Assembly (NCBI RefSeq): GCF_013087515.1
Contig: NZ_JABFCN010000021.1
Location: forward strand, 62,001-126,000
Source of the DNA: Rhizobium sophorae
Lineage (GTDB): Bacteria; Pseudomonadota; Alphaproteobacteria; Rhizobiales; Rhizobiaceae
Direction: 5' to 3'
DNA length: 64,000 bases
The notes below the pieces were generated by a model. The model searched no databases, was not told the DNA's origin, and saw only the letters and a list, made by a program, of their open reading frames with translations. Shown one piece after another: positions 44,534-53,110 of this stretch. The translations under genes and the position numbers were made by a program. How positions within the stretch are numbered: position 1 is the first letter of the stretch; each line of letters starts with the position of its first letter.

Positions 44534-45658
44534 TCAGGGAACCAGCAGATGCCGGATCACCTCGCCACGGTCTAACCGGTCGAAGGCCTCGTTGATTTCC
44601 TCAAGCGGGCCAGTGCTGGACAGCAGTCTCTCCACGGGCAACCTGCCTTTGAGGAACAGGTCGATATAACGGGGAATATCGCGCGAAGGCACGCAGGACC
44701 CCATGTAGCTGCCTTTGATGATGCGTTCTTCCCCGACAAGAGGAAGCGGCGAGATCTCGAATTTGGTGTTCACGTTCGCCAGACCCGCTGTGGCTGTCGT
44801 GCCGCCGCGCCGCGTAATGCCATAAGCGGTTTCGAACGCTTTGCTCGACCCTGCCATCTCGATGGCGTAGTCCACTCCCCCGCGTGTCGCTTCCTTGACC
44901 TCGCCGACCACATCCGGCGAGGTTGCCAGGAAGGTACGCGTCGCGCCCAGCGACCTAGCCAGCTCAAGCTTTTCCGGCATCAAATCGATGGCGACGATCT
45001 CGCTTGCTCCGCTGGCCACCGCTCCGAGGACCGCCGACAAGCCCACGCCCCCAAGGCCGATGACGGCGACCGACTGTCCCGGCTTCACGCCACACGTGTT
45101 TACGACCGCACCGACGCCTGTCATGACGGCGCATCCGAACAGGGCCGCCATCGTGACGTCCACATCTTTGGTGATCTTGACGACCGAGTGCGCCGACACG
45201 ATCGCGTATTCCGAAAACGCCGATACGCCGCTGTGATGGTTGATATCGTAGCCGCGAAGACGGATATGCTTGCTACCGTTCAACAATGTCCCGGCGGCGT
45301 TTGCGCGATAGCCAGGCTCACAGAGGCTAGCGCGTCCTCCCGCGCAGTAATCGCAGTGTCCGCAGATCGGCAGGAACGACATCACGACGTGATCGCCAAC
45401 CTTCACTGTATCGACACCGGGTCCGATTTCTTCGACGATGCCGGATGCTTCATGCCCCAACGCGACAGGCAGCGGGCGGGGCCGGTCGCCGTTTATCGCC
45501 GACAGGTCGGAGTGGCACACACCAGCGGCCTTGATTTTGACCAGGACCTCAAGATTGCCCGGAGGCGTCAGATCGACGGTCTCGACACTGAGAGGTCGCG
45601 AACTTGCATACGGCTTGGGAAGCCCTGACTCTCGGAGAATGACGGATTTCATCTGCAT
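44534..45658 (-). CDS. Zn-dependent alcohol dehydrogenase (3)
   Basis: Medium-chain dehydrogenase, 374 residues. Catalytic zinc region AAGVCHSDLSAI, GHEASGIVEE; structural zinc site CGHCDYCAGGRASLC; cofactor site IGLGGVGLSAVLGAVASGA. It is closer to class III-type alcohol dehydrogenases than the two aryl-type enzymes at 7267 and 13729. The gene lies between two MBL hydrolase genes, 12-21 bases apart, so they form one operon. A lactone-opening enzyme plus a dehydrogenase suggests conversion of a hydroxy acid to an aldehyde acid. Confidence 0.9.
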   Translation of the reverse strand: MQMKSVILRESGLPKPYASSRPLSVETVDLTPPGNLEVLVKIKAAGVCHSDLSAINGDRPRPLPVALGHEASGIVEEIGPGVDTVKVGDHVVMSFLPICGHCDYCAGGRASLCEPGYRANAAGTLLNGSKHIRLRGYDINHHSGVSAFSEYAIVSAHSVVKITKDVDVTMAALFGCAVMTGVGAVVNTCGVKPGQSVAVIGLGGVGLSAVLGAVASGASEIVAIDLMPEKLELARSLGATRTFLATSPDVVGEVKEATRGGVDYAIEMAGSSKAFETAYGITRRGGTTATAGLANVNTKFEISPLPLVGEERIIKGSYMGSCVPSRDIPRYIDLFLKGRLPVERLLSSTGPLEEINEAFDRLDRGEVIRHLLVP

Positions 45659-45670
45659 TGTCGTGTATTC

Positions 45671-46564
45671 CTATCTCGAGAGCATCTGCATGGCGGCGGG
45701 TACGTAGCGGAAGCCTTCCCGCTCCCGGGCGACGTTGCCGAGCCCGGGCCACGCAAAGTGATAGGACATCACTGGTATGCGGTCTGTCGCGAGCATATCC
45801 AGCACCCGGGTGCGCGAGCGCGCCGAGAGCTTGGGATCGGTGTCGTACTTGAACTCCATCCACGGGCGTTCCATCAGCAGGATATGATGATGGGTGAGAT
45901 CGCCGAGGAAGCAGAGCCGATCGTTGTCAGACTGCATGAGGAAGCAAAAGTGGCCCAAGGTGTGGCCTGGAGCGTGCACCGCTTGCACGCCCGGCAGGAA
46001 CTCCTGACCGTCCACGAAATGCGCTATCCGATCACGGTGTGGAAGAAGGTTTCTCCGGGCATTTTCCACCTGAGCCTTGAAACCGGCATCAAGCTTGCCT
46101 CCGTCGGTCCAGTCATCGAAGTCGCTTTCGCTTATGAAGATCTTCGCGTTCGGAAAATTAAGCTTGCCGTCCTGATCGCAAAGTCCGCCGGTGTGGTCGA
46201 TGTGTGCGTGGGACAACACCACGGCATCGACTTCCAAGGGGTCGATGCCTGCCTCCTGCATGCTTTTCAGCAAGCGGCCGGTCGTCGGCCCGAAAATCTT
46301 CGACGTCCCCATCCCGGTGTCGAACAGGATGGTCTTTCCGTTAATTTTGACCAGCGGGATGTTCTGCTCGAGGGTTACCGACGAACTGGACAGGAAGTTC
46401 CTGTCGAGCATTTCCGTCACTGTGGCCGCGTCGACTCCGAGAAAATTCTCCCGCGGGTCGCCCAATTCCAACGGTCCGTCCGAAAGCACCGTTATTTCGC
46501 CGGTTCCGAACTTGAACGGATAGAAATAGGGCAACTTAGTCTGATGCGCTTGGTCATTGAGCAC
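45671..46564 (-). CDS. Metallo-beta-lactamase-fold hydrolase, methyl-parathion-hydrolase-like
   Basis: MBL-fold enzyme, 297 residues, no signal peptide. Zinc ligands lie in LSHAHIDHTGG, APGHTLGH, LGDLTHH and SYHFAWPG. Its layout (SDGPLELGDP, FDTGMGTSKIFGPTTGRL) is the same as that of the exported enzyme encoded at 53111-54109, so the two are paralogs in different compartments. The start is GTG 46564, with GGGAGGA upstream. The perfect operator at 46596-46622 lies 32 bases before the start, so this gene heads an operon with the alcohol dehydrogenase and the second MBL gene. Confidence 0.88.
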   Translation of the reverse strand: MLNDQAHQTKLPYFYPFKFGTGEITVLSDGPLELGDPRENFLGVDAATVTEMLDRNFLSSSSVTLEQNIPLVKINGKTILFDTGMGTSKIFGPTTGRLLKSMQEAGIDPLEVDAVVLSHAHIDHTGGLCDQDGKLNFPNAKIFISESDFDDWTDGGKLDAGFKAQVENARRNLLPHRDRIAHFVDGQEFLPGVQAVHAPGHTLGHFCFLMQSDNDRLCFLGDLTHHHILLMERPWMEFKYDTDPKLSARSRTRVLDMLATDRIPVMSYHFAWPGLGNVAREREGFRYVPAAMQMLSR

Positions 46565-46595
46565 GCCGGATATCCTCCCAGATTGGCTGTACCAT

Positions 46596-46622
46596 TTGAC
46601 AGATTGTATGAAAATCTGTCAA
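46596..46622 (-). promoter_or_regulatory. Perfect ten-base-arm operator before the MBL-dehydrogenase operon
   Basis: TTGACAGATT (46596-46605), GTATGAA, AATCTGTCAA (46613-46622): perfect inverted arms with a seven-base spacer. It is the most symmetric copy in the window, and it lies 32 bases before the GTG at 46564. Confidence 0.8.
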
Positions 46623-46646
46623 CAGAATATTGATGATAGTCTGTCG

Positions 46647-49163
46647 TCAGGAAACGATCGAAAGCATGTGACCCCTCGGCCTGCCGATGTTGAACTGTTC
46701 TATCTGCTGCATCAGTCGCTGGGTCTCCTTTGTGAGTTCCTGAGTGGCGGCGTGGGCTTGCTCGGCGATGGCAGCGTTTCGCTGGGTGCTGTCATCGATC
46801 TCGCCGACGGCCTGGTTCACTTCGATAAGCGAAGCCGCCTGGTCCCTGCTTGCCGCAGCGATAAGCTCAACCCTTTCGGAAATTCCGGCAACATTCGACG
46901 ATATTGCAATGAGCACCCTGCCCGCCTCGTTCACCAATCGCGATCCCGAGGCGACTTCCTCGGTCGATCTTGCGATGAGTCCCTTGATTTCCTGGGCGGC
47001 TAGAGCCGACCGCTGGGCAAGTTCCCGGACTTCTTGGGCGACGACCGCGAAACCCTGCCCGGCTTCTCCTGCTCTCGCGGCCTCGACGCCGGCATTGAGT
47101 GCCAGGAGATTGGTCTGGAAAGCGATCTCGTCGATTACGCCGATGATTTGCGAAATGCGCCCGGAAGCCGCTTCTATTCGGCCCATAGCGTCGACCGCGT
47201 TCGTGACCACTGAAGCAGACGCATCCGCGGCCTGCTTGGTTTCCTTTACAAGCCGGGCTGCGGCCTGCGCCTGCTCTGTCGACGAATGCACCGTCGCGGT
47301 GAGTTGATGAACCGCAGCCGCTGTCTCCTCCAACGACGCGGCTTGGCGCTCGCTGCGGCGGGAGAGATCATCGGCGCCACTGCTGAGATTGTCTGCATTT
47401 TGCCGAATGAGCACGATGTTGCCGCGAAGTTCCGACATCGTCGCCTGCAAGCGCAGCAACGAATTGTTGAAGTCTTTTCGCAACTGTTCCAGCCGCCCGG
47501 AGAACGGTTGATCGATCGTGCTCGAAACATCACCGTTGGATAACCTCTCCAGCCCAGCGGCAAGACTGTCGACGGCGTCGCCGATCTGTTTGTCGATCTG
47601 GGCTTTCTCCGCCTCGTTGTGCCGACGTTCAGCTTCGGAAGCTGATCGTTGACGATCCGCGTCGTTCTCGATCTCGATTTTCCTTACGGCATTCTCCCTG
47701 AAGACACAGAGTGCCCGGGCCATTTCTCCGAGCTCATCAGCGCGCTCAGAACCGCCGATCTCTATGTCAAGGTCCCCTTCGGACAAACGCCGCATGTCGT
47801 CGGTCAACCGGACGACAGGTTTCTTGAAAGTCGCAATCATCCCGAAGCCAGCGAGAAGCGCGACGAGGACGCCTGCAAATATCGTGATGAGGGCAATGCC
47901 GTTCGCACGGGCCGTCTCTTCGATGGCCCTGGCACGCTGGGCGTCGGCAAACGTCGTGAGGTGGCCCCATATGGTGTTCAACTGGTCTGTCGTTTGCCTA
48001 TATTGCGCACGCCTGACTTCCGAGATCTCGACGAGCTTCGCACTGTCCTGCGTCATACCCTCTACCGCCGGAGGGACCGTATTCTGGACTGCCTTGAAAA
48101 GGTCGAGATCGGAAGCGGCACTCCAGATGTCCAATATCTCCTTCTTCGTTCTGTCGAAGTTCTGGATGAGTTGCGCGCGGTTTTGTTCGGTAGGGTCGGC
48201 TATGAAGCGCGCAAGGTGTATCCTGATGAGATAGCTGGAGTCCGAAAGTCTTCGGCTGCCGTCCAAGGCGCTGCTGATCTTGGCCAAACGTTGGTCGAGA
48301 CCTGCGAACTCGACGATTGCTTTCTTTGTTTGCTGGTTCGCCACCGCGTTAATCCCGACGGAGATTTCCTTGAACGCGGACATTGCGGTGTCGAGGCCTA
48401 CGGCGTTGTCCGATGCGGCGCCCTGCGACAGAATTTCTGTTACGCTTTTCACCGCGCCGTCGACCGAGCTCGACAGTTTTGTAGCGTCCGACGGCAAGGA
48501 AGCCCGCAGATTTCGGGCGCTTCGACGCAACTCGCCCACTTTGCCGCGCAAATATTCGAGTTTCAGCTCGGTCGTTCCGGCGGATTGGTAGCCCGCGGCA
48601 AAATCAAGGAAGAAGGTTGCATAGCCTGTCACCCTGTCGGCATCGCGCAACATCGATTTGGCGGCGCCCTCGGACTGCTCGCCGGACTTCCTCAACTCGT
48701 CAGCTAGCCTGAGCATTTCATCCTGCGACCAAACCAGCGATTCAGAATGATTGGCGATCGAGGTTATCAGTTGCTCTTCGCTTTCATGGATGCTCCAGAG
48801 AGAGCCAAAATTGTCCACCACGTCCCGCATAATCGCGTTTGCCGACAGGAGGCCTTCGCTTTCCCCCGTAGCTCCGGCATTCGTCACTAAAGCTTGCAGA
48901 TGCGATTGCTGGGCGAGCAGGTCAGCCTTCACGCGATCGCGCCTTTCTTCCGACGCCTCATCGAGAAACTCTCTCATCGAGGCGGAGACGTCACGGAAAC
49001 CCGAGAGCACCTGCATCACCTGGCTCGAGGTTTCCAGGCGGCTTTGTAGGAGACCCGCGGCGTAGTGCCCCAAAAATCCCACCGCGCAAATGCTGATTAT
49101 GAAAGGCAGTACGAAAATGATTACTTTTGTCTGTAGCCGGAAACGGGACAACAGCCTGTCCAT
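46647..49163 (-). CDS. Methyl-accepting chemotaxis protein (3)
   Basis: Chemoreceptor of 838 residues. First membrane segment near residues 13-35, long helical periplasmic region to about 415, second membrane segment ([25 protein letters not shown]), HAMP, then the signalling domain with [43 protein letters not shown]. It has the same length and plan as receptor 1 (17989-20505), including [12 protein letters not shown] and [12 protein letters not shown], so they are paralogs. No CheR pentapeptide is present. AAGGATGG precedes the start. Its upstream region holds an operator copy (49271-49296), so receptor production may be switched on together with the catabolic genes. Confidence 0.92.
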   Translation of the reverse strand: MDRLLSRFRLQTKVIIFVLPFIISICAVGFLGHYAAGLLQSRLETSSQVMQVLSGFRDVSASMREFLDEASEERRDRVKADLLAQQSHLQALVTNAGATGESEGLLSANAIMRDVVDNFGSLWSIHESEEQLITSIANHSESLVWSQDEMLRLADELRKSGEQSEGAAKSMLRDADRVTGYATFFLDFAAGYQSAGTTELKLEYLRGKVGELRRSARNLRASLPSDATKLSSSVDGAVKSVTEILSQGAASDNAVGLDTAMSAFKEISVGINAVANQQTKKAIVEFAGLDQRLAKISSALDGSRRLSDSSYLIRIHLARFIADPTEQNRAQLIQNFDRTKKEILDIWSAASDLDLFKAVQNTVPPAVEGMTQDSAKLVEISEVRRAQYRQTTDQLNTIWGHLTTFADAQRARAIEETARANGIALITIFAGVLVALLAGFGMIATFKKPVVRLTDDMRRLSEGDLDIEIGGSERADELGEMARALCVFRENAVRKIEIENDADRQRSASEAERRHNEAEKAQIDKQIGDAVDSLAAGLERLSNGDVSSTIDQPFSGRLEQLRKDFNNSLLRLQATMSELRGNIVLIRQNADNLSSGADDLSRRSERQAASLEETAAAVHQLTATVHSSTEQAQAAARLVKETKQAADASASVVTNAVDAMGRIEAASGRISQIIGVIDEIAFQTNLLALNAGVEAARAGEAGQGFAVVAQEVRELAQRSALAAQEIKGLIARSTEEVASGSRLVNEAGRVLIAISSNVAGISERVELIAAASRDQAASLIEVNQAVGEIDDSTQRNAAIAEQAHAATQELTKETQRLMQQIEQFNIGRPRGHMLSIVS

Positions 49164-49270
49164 CGTGGTCCATCCTTGTCCATAGGCGGTGAAGAAGCTT
49201 CATCAATCGGGATCCGCCTCCGATGGAGACATCGAATCATCAATGACGACACGAGGCTGCGCGACTGAGG

Positions 49271-49296
49271 ATTGTCTGTCAACAGATTGTCTGATA
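49271..49296. promoter_or_regulatory. Operator between chemoreceptor 3 and the GH3 gene
   Basis: ACAGATTGTCTGATA (49282-49296) matches the shared element. It is preceded by the overlapping inverted copy ATTGTCTGTCAACA (49271-49284). It lies about 110 bases upstream of the chemoreceptor start and 330 bases before the divergent GH3 gene. Confidence 0.65.
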
Positions 49297-49623
49297 GCAT
49301 GTTCAGGTTTTCAAATTGTCTCGCGAACTTGCGGAGGAATAACTCCAGAACCGGCGCTGCCGCAGCCGGCACAACTTTCACCGCTGACATCGATCAAACC
49401 GCGATGTCCTTGTTTTCAGTGGAAAGCGGTGACGTCATCTCGGCCACGTGAAGGCTGCGAACATGTCGTCGTCGTGGTGACGGCGCCTTGGTGAACAAAC
49501 GGGCCTTCCTTCTCATGGATGGACGGCTCCACGGATGACGCCGACCTCACCAGCTTTCCCAATATGCATATAGAGATGCCCGATCTGGGAACGGTAAGTG
49601 TTGAGATTGAGGAAGCAGAGAAG

Positions 49624-52068
49624 ATGACTGATACGAGAGCATTGCTCGATAATATGACCTTGGCCGAGCAGGTCTCGCTACTTTCCGGCGATACGTTCTG
49701 GTCTTTACCGCCCATCGACCGCCTAGGGATAGGGAGATTGCGCTTGACGGACGGCCCCAACGGCGCCCGCGGGGCGGGGTCTTTTGTCGGGGGTGTGACT
49801 GCAGCGGCTTTCCCGGTAGGCATTGCCATCGGAGCGAGTTGGAACCCGGACCTAGCCAGGGAAATCGGCAGTGCGCTAGGTGACGAGGTTCTTTCCAAAG
49901 GGGCTCATGTCTCGTTGGCGCCGACCGTTAACATCCAGCGCAGCGTCACAAACGGCCGCAACTTTGAGTGTTTCTCTGAGGATCCGATACTGACGGCGGA
50001 ACTTGCCGTCGGCTATATCGAAGGTCTGCAGTCCAAGAAAGTGGGTGCCACGATAAAACATTTCGCCGGCAACGAGTCCGAGATCGAACGTACAACCATC
50101 TCTTCAGATATCGATGAACGCACTCTGCGCGAAGTCTACCTAATACCCTTTGAGGCGGCGGTGAAGCGGGCAAAGGTCTGGGCCGTGATGTCTTCATATA
50201 ACAAACTAAACGGTACTTACACGGCGGAAAGCCATTGGTTGTTGAACGAGGTACTACGCGGTGACTGGGGTTTTAACGGCGTGGTGATGTCGGACTGTTT
50301 CGGCTCGCGTTCGACCGCACCCACCGTGAATGCTGGGCTGGATCTGGAGATGCCGGGCCCGACCCGCGACCGCGGCTCCAAGCTTCTGGCGGCGATCGAC
50401 GCGGGCGAGGTAAGTGTCGAGACCGTCCGCGCCTGTGTGCACAATATCCTGACCCTGATGGAACGCACCGGCGCAATCAACGATCATCGCGAGTTTAAGG
50501 AGTACGCCATTAATCGGCCGGAACATAGGGCACTCATCAGGCGCGCGGGAGCGGAAAGCGCAGTTCTGCTACAGAATGACGGCATCCTGCCATTGGCTCA
50601 GCAAGGTACGGTCGCCATCATTGGACCCAATGCCAAGATCGCGCAGGTTATGGGAGGCGGCTCGGCGCAGTTGAACCCCCACTATGTCGTCAGTCCGTGG
50701 CAGGGGCTGGCGGACGCCCTGGGTGAGGAGAACGTGTGCTACGCTCAGGGTTGCAGCAATTATCGGTTTCAGCCGCTGATCGAAAACCCGACAACCTTCG
50801 AATTTTTCCAAGAAAGGGAGCTTGCTGGCGAGCCCGTGAAGGTTATCGAGGAACCGTCGAGCCTCGGTGTATGGTTGCCCCCCGTGGCCGGGGGCCTAGT
50901 CGATCCGTATCGCTTTTCCGCCCGAATGCGCACCGTATTCACAGCCTTAGAAGCCGGCGTCTATCGCGTCGGCCTGACCTCGGCCGGGCTTGGTCGGGTC
51001 TATGTGGACGGCAGGCTTGTGGTGGACGCCTGGGCTTCCTGGACACGTGGTACCACATTCTTTGAAGAAGGCTGCGAGGAGGTCGTGGGCGAAATCACGC
51101 TCGAAGCCGGCCGTACATACGAGGTCGTCGCCGAGTACGCCCGGCACGATCACGTCAACCTCTATATCGCCGCAATTCGGGTAGGAATAGGCAGGTTTTC
51201 GGCCGAAGCGGAGATTGCCGAGGCAGCAGCCGTCGCCGCGAAGGCTGATCATGCGGTAGTCTTCGTGGGCAGAACGGGCGACTGGGATACCGAGGGCTCC
51301 GATCTCCGCGGCATTGCACTTCCTGGTCTGCAGGACCAGCTTGTTGAGGCGGTAATTGCGGCCAATCCGAACACGATTGTCGTCCTACAAACCGGTGGAC
51401 CGGTGGAAATGCCCTGGCTTTCCGGTGCTCGTGCAGTACTGCAATGCTGGTATCCCGGTCAGGAAGCTGGCAACGCGATCGCCGATGTGCTCCTTGGCAA
51501 GGCCGAGCCCTCGGGCCGACTGGCACAGACTTTCCCCGTGCGCTGGGCTGACAATCCCACACATACCGAGGATGACGCGGTCTATCCAGGCAAGAATGGC
51601 CATGTGCGATATGACGAAGGTGTGTTCGTTGGATATCGGCACTACGATCGCCAGGACATTAAGCCACTGTTCCCCTTCGGTCATGGTCTCGGTTATTCAA
51701 GCTTTGCGATGTCAGACCTGACGGTGGGGCTGCCGGATCCTGCCGGCGCGGTGACAGTGACACTGGGATTGACCAACGTCAGCGAGCGGCCAGGTTCGGC
51801 AGTGGTGCAAATCTATGTGGGCGATGTTGAAGCATCTGTACCCAGACCGGTTAAAGAATTGAAGGCCTTCTCGAAAATCGGCCTGGAACCCGGTGAGAAA
51901 CGAAGGCTCAGTTTCATTCTTGACGCCCGAACATTTGCCTTCTTCGACACGACCGAGCGGTGCTGGCGGATAGAGACGGGGGAATTTGCAGTTATGGTTG
52001 GGTTCTCGGCCACCGACATCCGTTTGAGTGGAACTGTCACGCAAAAGGGCGCTGTCTTAGCGCTCTAA
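49624..52068 (+). CDS. Glycoside hydrolase family 3 with PA14 insert (beta-glucosidase-like)
   Basis: Large glycosidase, about 814 residues, no signal peptide seen, so probably cytoplasmic. The N-terminal GH3 barrel includes RLTDGPNGARG, KHFAGNESEIERT and the nucleophile region GVVMSDCFGSRST, where Asp follows Ser. A PA14 domain (about residues 390-525; VYRVGLTSAGLGRVYVDGRLV) is inserted in the second GH3 domain, and a fibronectin-III-like domain ends the protein. This is the plan of many beta-glucosidases acting on plant glycosides. Frames extend to 49519, but ATG 49624 begins MTDTRALLDNMTLAEQ, the normal N terminus. It is divergent from chemoreceptor 3. It may free a sugar from a glycoside taken up by one of the ABC systems. 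Confidence 0.9.
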   Translation: MTDTRALLDNMTLAEQVSLLSGDTFWSLPPIDRLGIGRLRLTDGPNGARGAGSFVGGVTAAAFPVGIAIGASWNPDLAREIGSALGDEVLSKGAHVSLAPTVNIQRSVTNGRNFECFSEDPILTAELAVGYIEGLQSKKVGATIKHFAGNESEIERTTISSDIDERTLREVYLIPFEAAVKRAKVWAVMSSYNKLNGTYTAESHWLLNEVLRGDWGFNGVVMSDCFGSRSTAPTVNAGLDLEMPGPTRDRGSKLLAAIDAGEVSVETVRACVHNILTLMERTGAINDHREFKEYAINRPEHRALIRRAGAESAVLLQNDGILPLAQQGTVAIIGPNAKIAQVMGGGSAQLNPHYVVSPWQGLADALGEENVCYAQGCSNYRFQPLIENPTTFEFFQERELAGEPVKVIEEPSSLGVWLPPVAGGLVDPYRFSARMRTVFTALEAGVYRVGLTSAGLGRVYVDGRLVVDAWASWTRGTTFFEEGCEEVVGEITLEAGRTYEVVAEYARHDHVNLYIAAIRVGIGRFSAEAEIAEAAAVAAKADHAVVFVGRTGDWDTEGSDLRGIALPGLQDQLVEAVIAANPNTIVVLQTGGPVEMPWLSGARAVLQCWYPGQEAGNAIADVLLGKAEPSGRLAQTFPVRWADNPTHTEDDAVYPGKNGHVRYDEGVFVGYRHYDRQDIKPLFPFGHGLGYSSFAMSDLTVGLPDPAGAVTVTLGLTNVSERPGSAVVQIYVGDVEASVPRPVKELKAFSKIGLEPGEKRRLSFILDARTFAFFDTTERCWRIETGEFAVMVGFSATDIRLSGTVTQKGAVLAL

Positions 52069-52087
52069 TCGTGCAGAGAATCAAAGA

Positions 52088-52421
52088 CTACGTTTGGCGG
52101 TGGTTGAGTCCCAAAAAAAGAGCGCAGTGGCGGTGAAGCTCGGTGAATGAGTGAATGAATGGCTCAAGACGGGCGATATTGTCATCGACAGGAAGGATAC
52201 CGACCTTCATAGGCGGCGAAGATGGCGTCGGAAGCGTTGGCGGACACGTTCGCGACAGCGTCGGTCCTACGCTTTTTTTTGATGCCTTTCGCAGTCTCTC
52301 GAACTGAGCTCACGCTAGCCGCGAGATCGGAATCCTCAATCATATCGAGGGCTGCCACATTCTCGTGCAGTTCGGCTCGACCGATCTCCTTCAGGACATA
52401 TGTATCGAGCAGAAATTTCAA
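52088..52421 (-). pseudogene. Frameshifted vapC-like toxin gene (PIN domain)
   Basis: The minus strand begins MKFLLDTYVLKEIGRAELHENVAALDM, the PIN-domain start of VapC toxins, where the usual Asn after Thr is Tyr. SDLAASVSSVRETAKGI follows. After EGR the sequence continues only after a one-base frame change as ILPVDDNIAR, the normal later part of VapC. The C-terminal half is lost. No vapB antitoxin frame was recognised upstream. It is a broken remnant of a type II toxin-antitoxin system. Confidence 0.65.
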
Positions 52422-52675
52422 GCTTAGTCATCCAGCGCGCTAAGATCGGGAGCACCGATCCACCCGAGCGATATCGTATCCGCCGGTGCGAAGATTGCGG
52501 GCAGCAAAGGTGGATCTCGATCGCCCAACCCTGATCATTTCTGGCAATGAGAAATCTTGTTTTCGGACGCGGAGCCACGGACAGACGCCGTCGATCTGTG
52601 CCGAAACTTGAGCCTGCAGCCCTTTCCAGGTATCTATCGGTCGAGAGCGCAAAATTACAGGCACAGGATGCGGCG

Positions 52676-52933
52676 ATGCTGAAAACCGACACCCGCCAAG
52701 CAAATTGGCGCCGTGCTAATCCAGCGAAATATGATGCTCATCTTGCTGTACAGCGAGCTGTAAAGGCAGGCGAGCTGGAAAAGCAAACATGTGAGGTCTG
52801 CGGGATTGAAATGGTCGACGCCCATCATGATCAATACGACGACCCTTTAAAGGTGCGCTGGTTATGCCGACGGCATCACACGAGGCTTCACCACTACGGC
52901 GAGGATATGTTTCCGATCAGGAATGGCCTTTAG
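52676..52933 (+). CDS. HNH-like small zinc protein
   Basis: A protein of 85 residues from ATG 52676; the same frame is open back to ATG 52547 (128 residues). The core CEVCGIEMVDAHHDQYDDP followed by VRWLCRRHHTRLHHYGEDMFP contains CxxC and CxxHH pairs, as in small phage-type HNH or zinc-ribbon proteins. The upstream part, WRRANPAKYDAHLAVQRAVKAGELEK, is also typical of this group. The true start is not clear, since AGGATG before 52676 is a weak ribosome site. Together with the broken vapC it suggests debris from a mobile region. Nuclease activity is not established. Confidence 0.6.
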   Translation: MLKTDTRQANWRRANPAKYDAHLAVQRAVKAGELEKQTCEVCGIEMVDAHHDQYDDPLKVRWLCRRHHTRLHHYGEDMFPIRNGL

Positions 52934-53110
52934 GTGCGGTCCGCCGATCGCTCTTGATTTCAGTTGGCGTTCCCGCGAGACTTGATGTCTAGCAACGCGA
53001 TGAAGGCGCACACTGCTTGTTGCGTAACTTCCGCCATGTGATGATTTCGTTCGACTGCCCTCCGGATAGGATTGACGCGAAGGTATTGCCCTCGCGCCCT
53101 TCTCTACCAC

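Noticed and set aside
43736..46564. An attKLM/blc (gamma-butyrolactone) operon
   Set aside because: The lactonase-dehydrogenase combination is similar in spirit, but there are two different MBL enzymes, no adjacent succinate-semialdehyde dehydrogenase and a GntR rather than an IclR-type regulator.
47649..48707. Plus-strand open frame (352 residues) inside chemoreceptor 3
   Set aside because: Antisense to a well-supported chemoreceptor gene and without any domain pattern; a GC-rich shadow.
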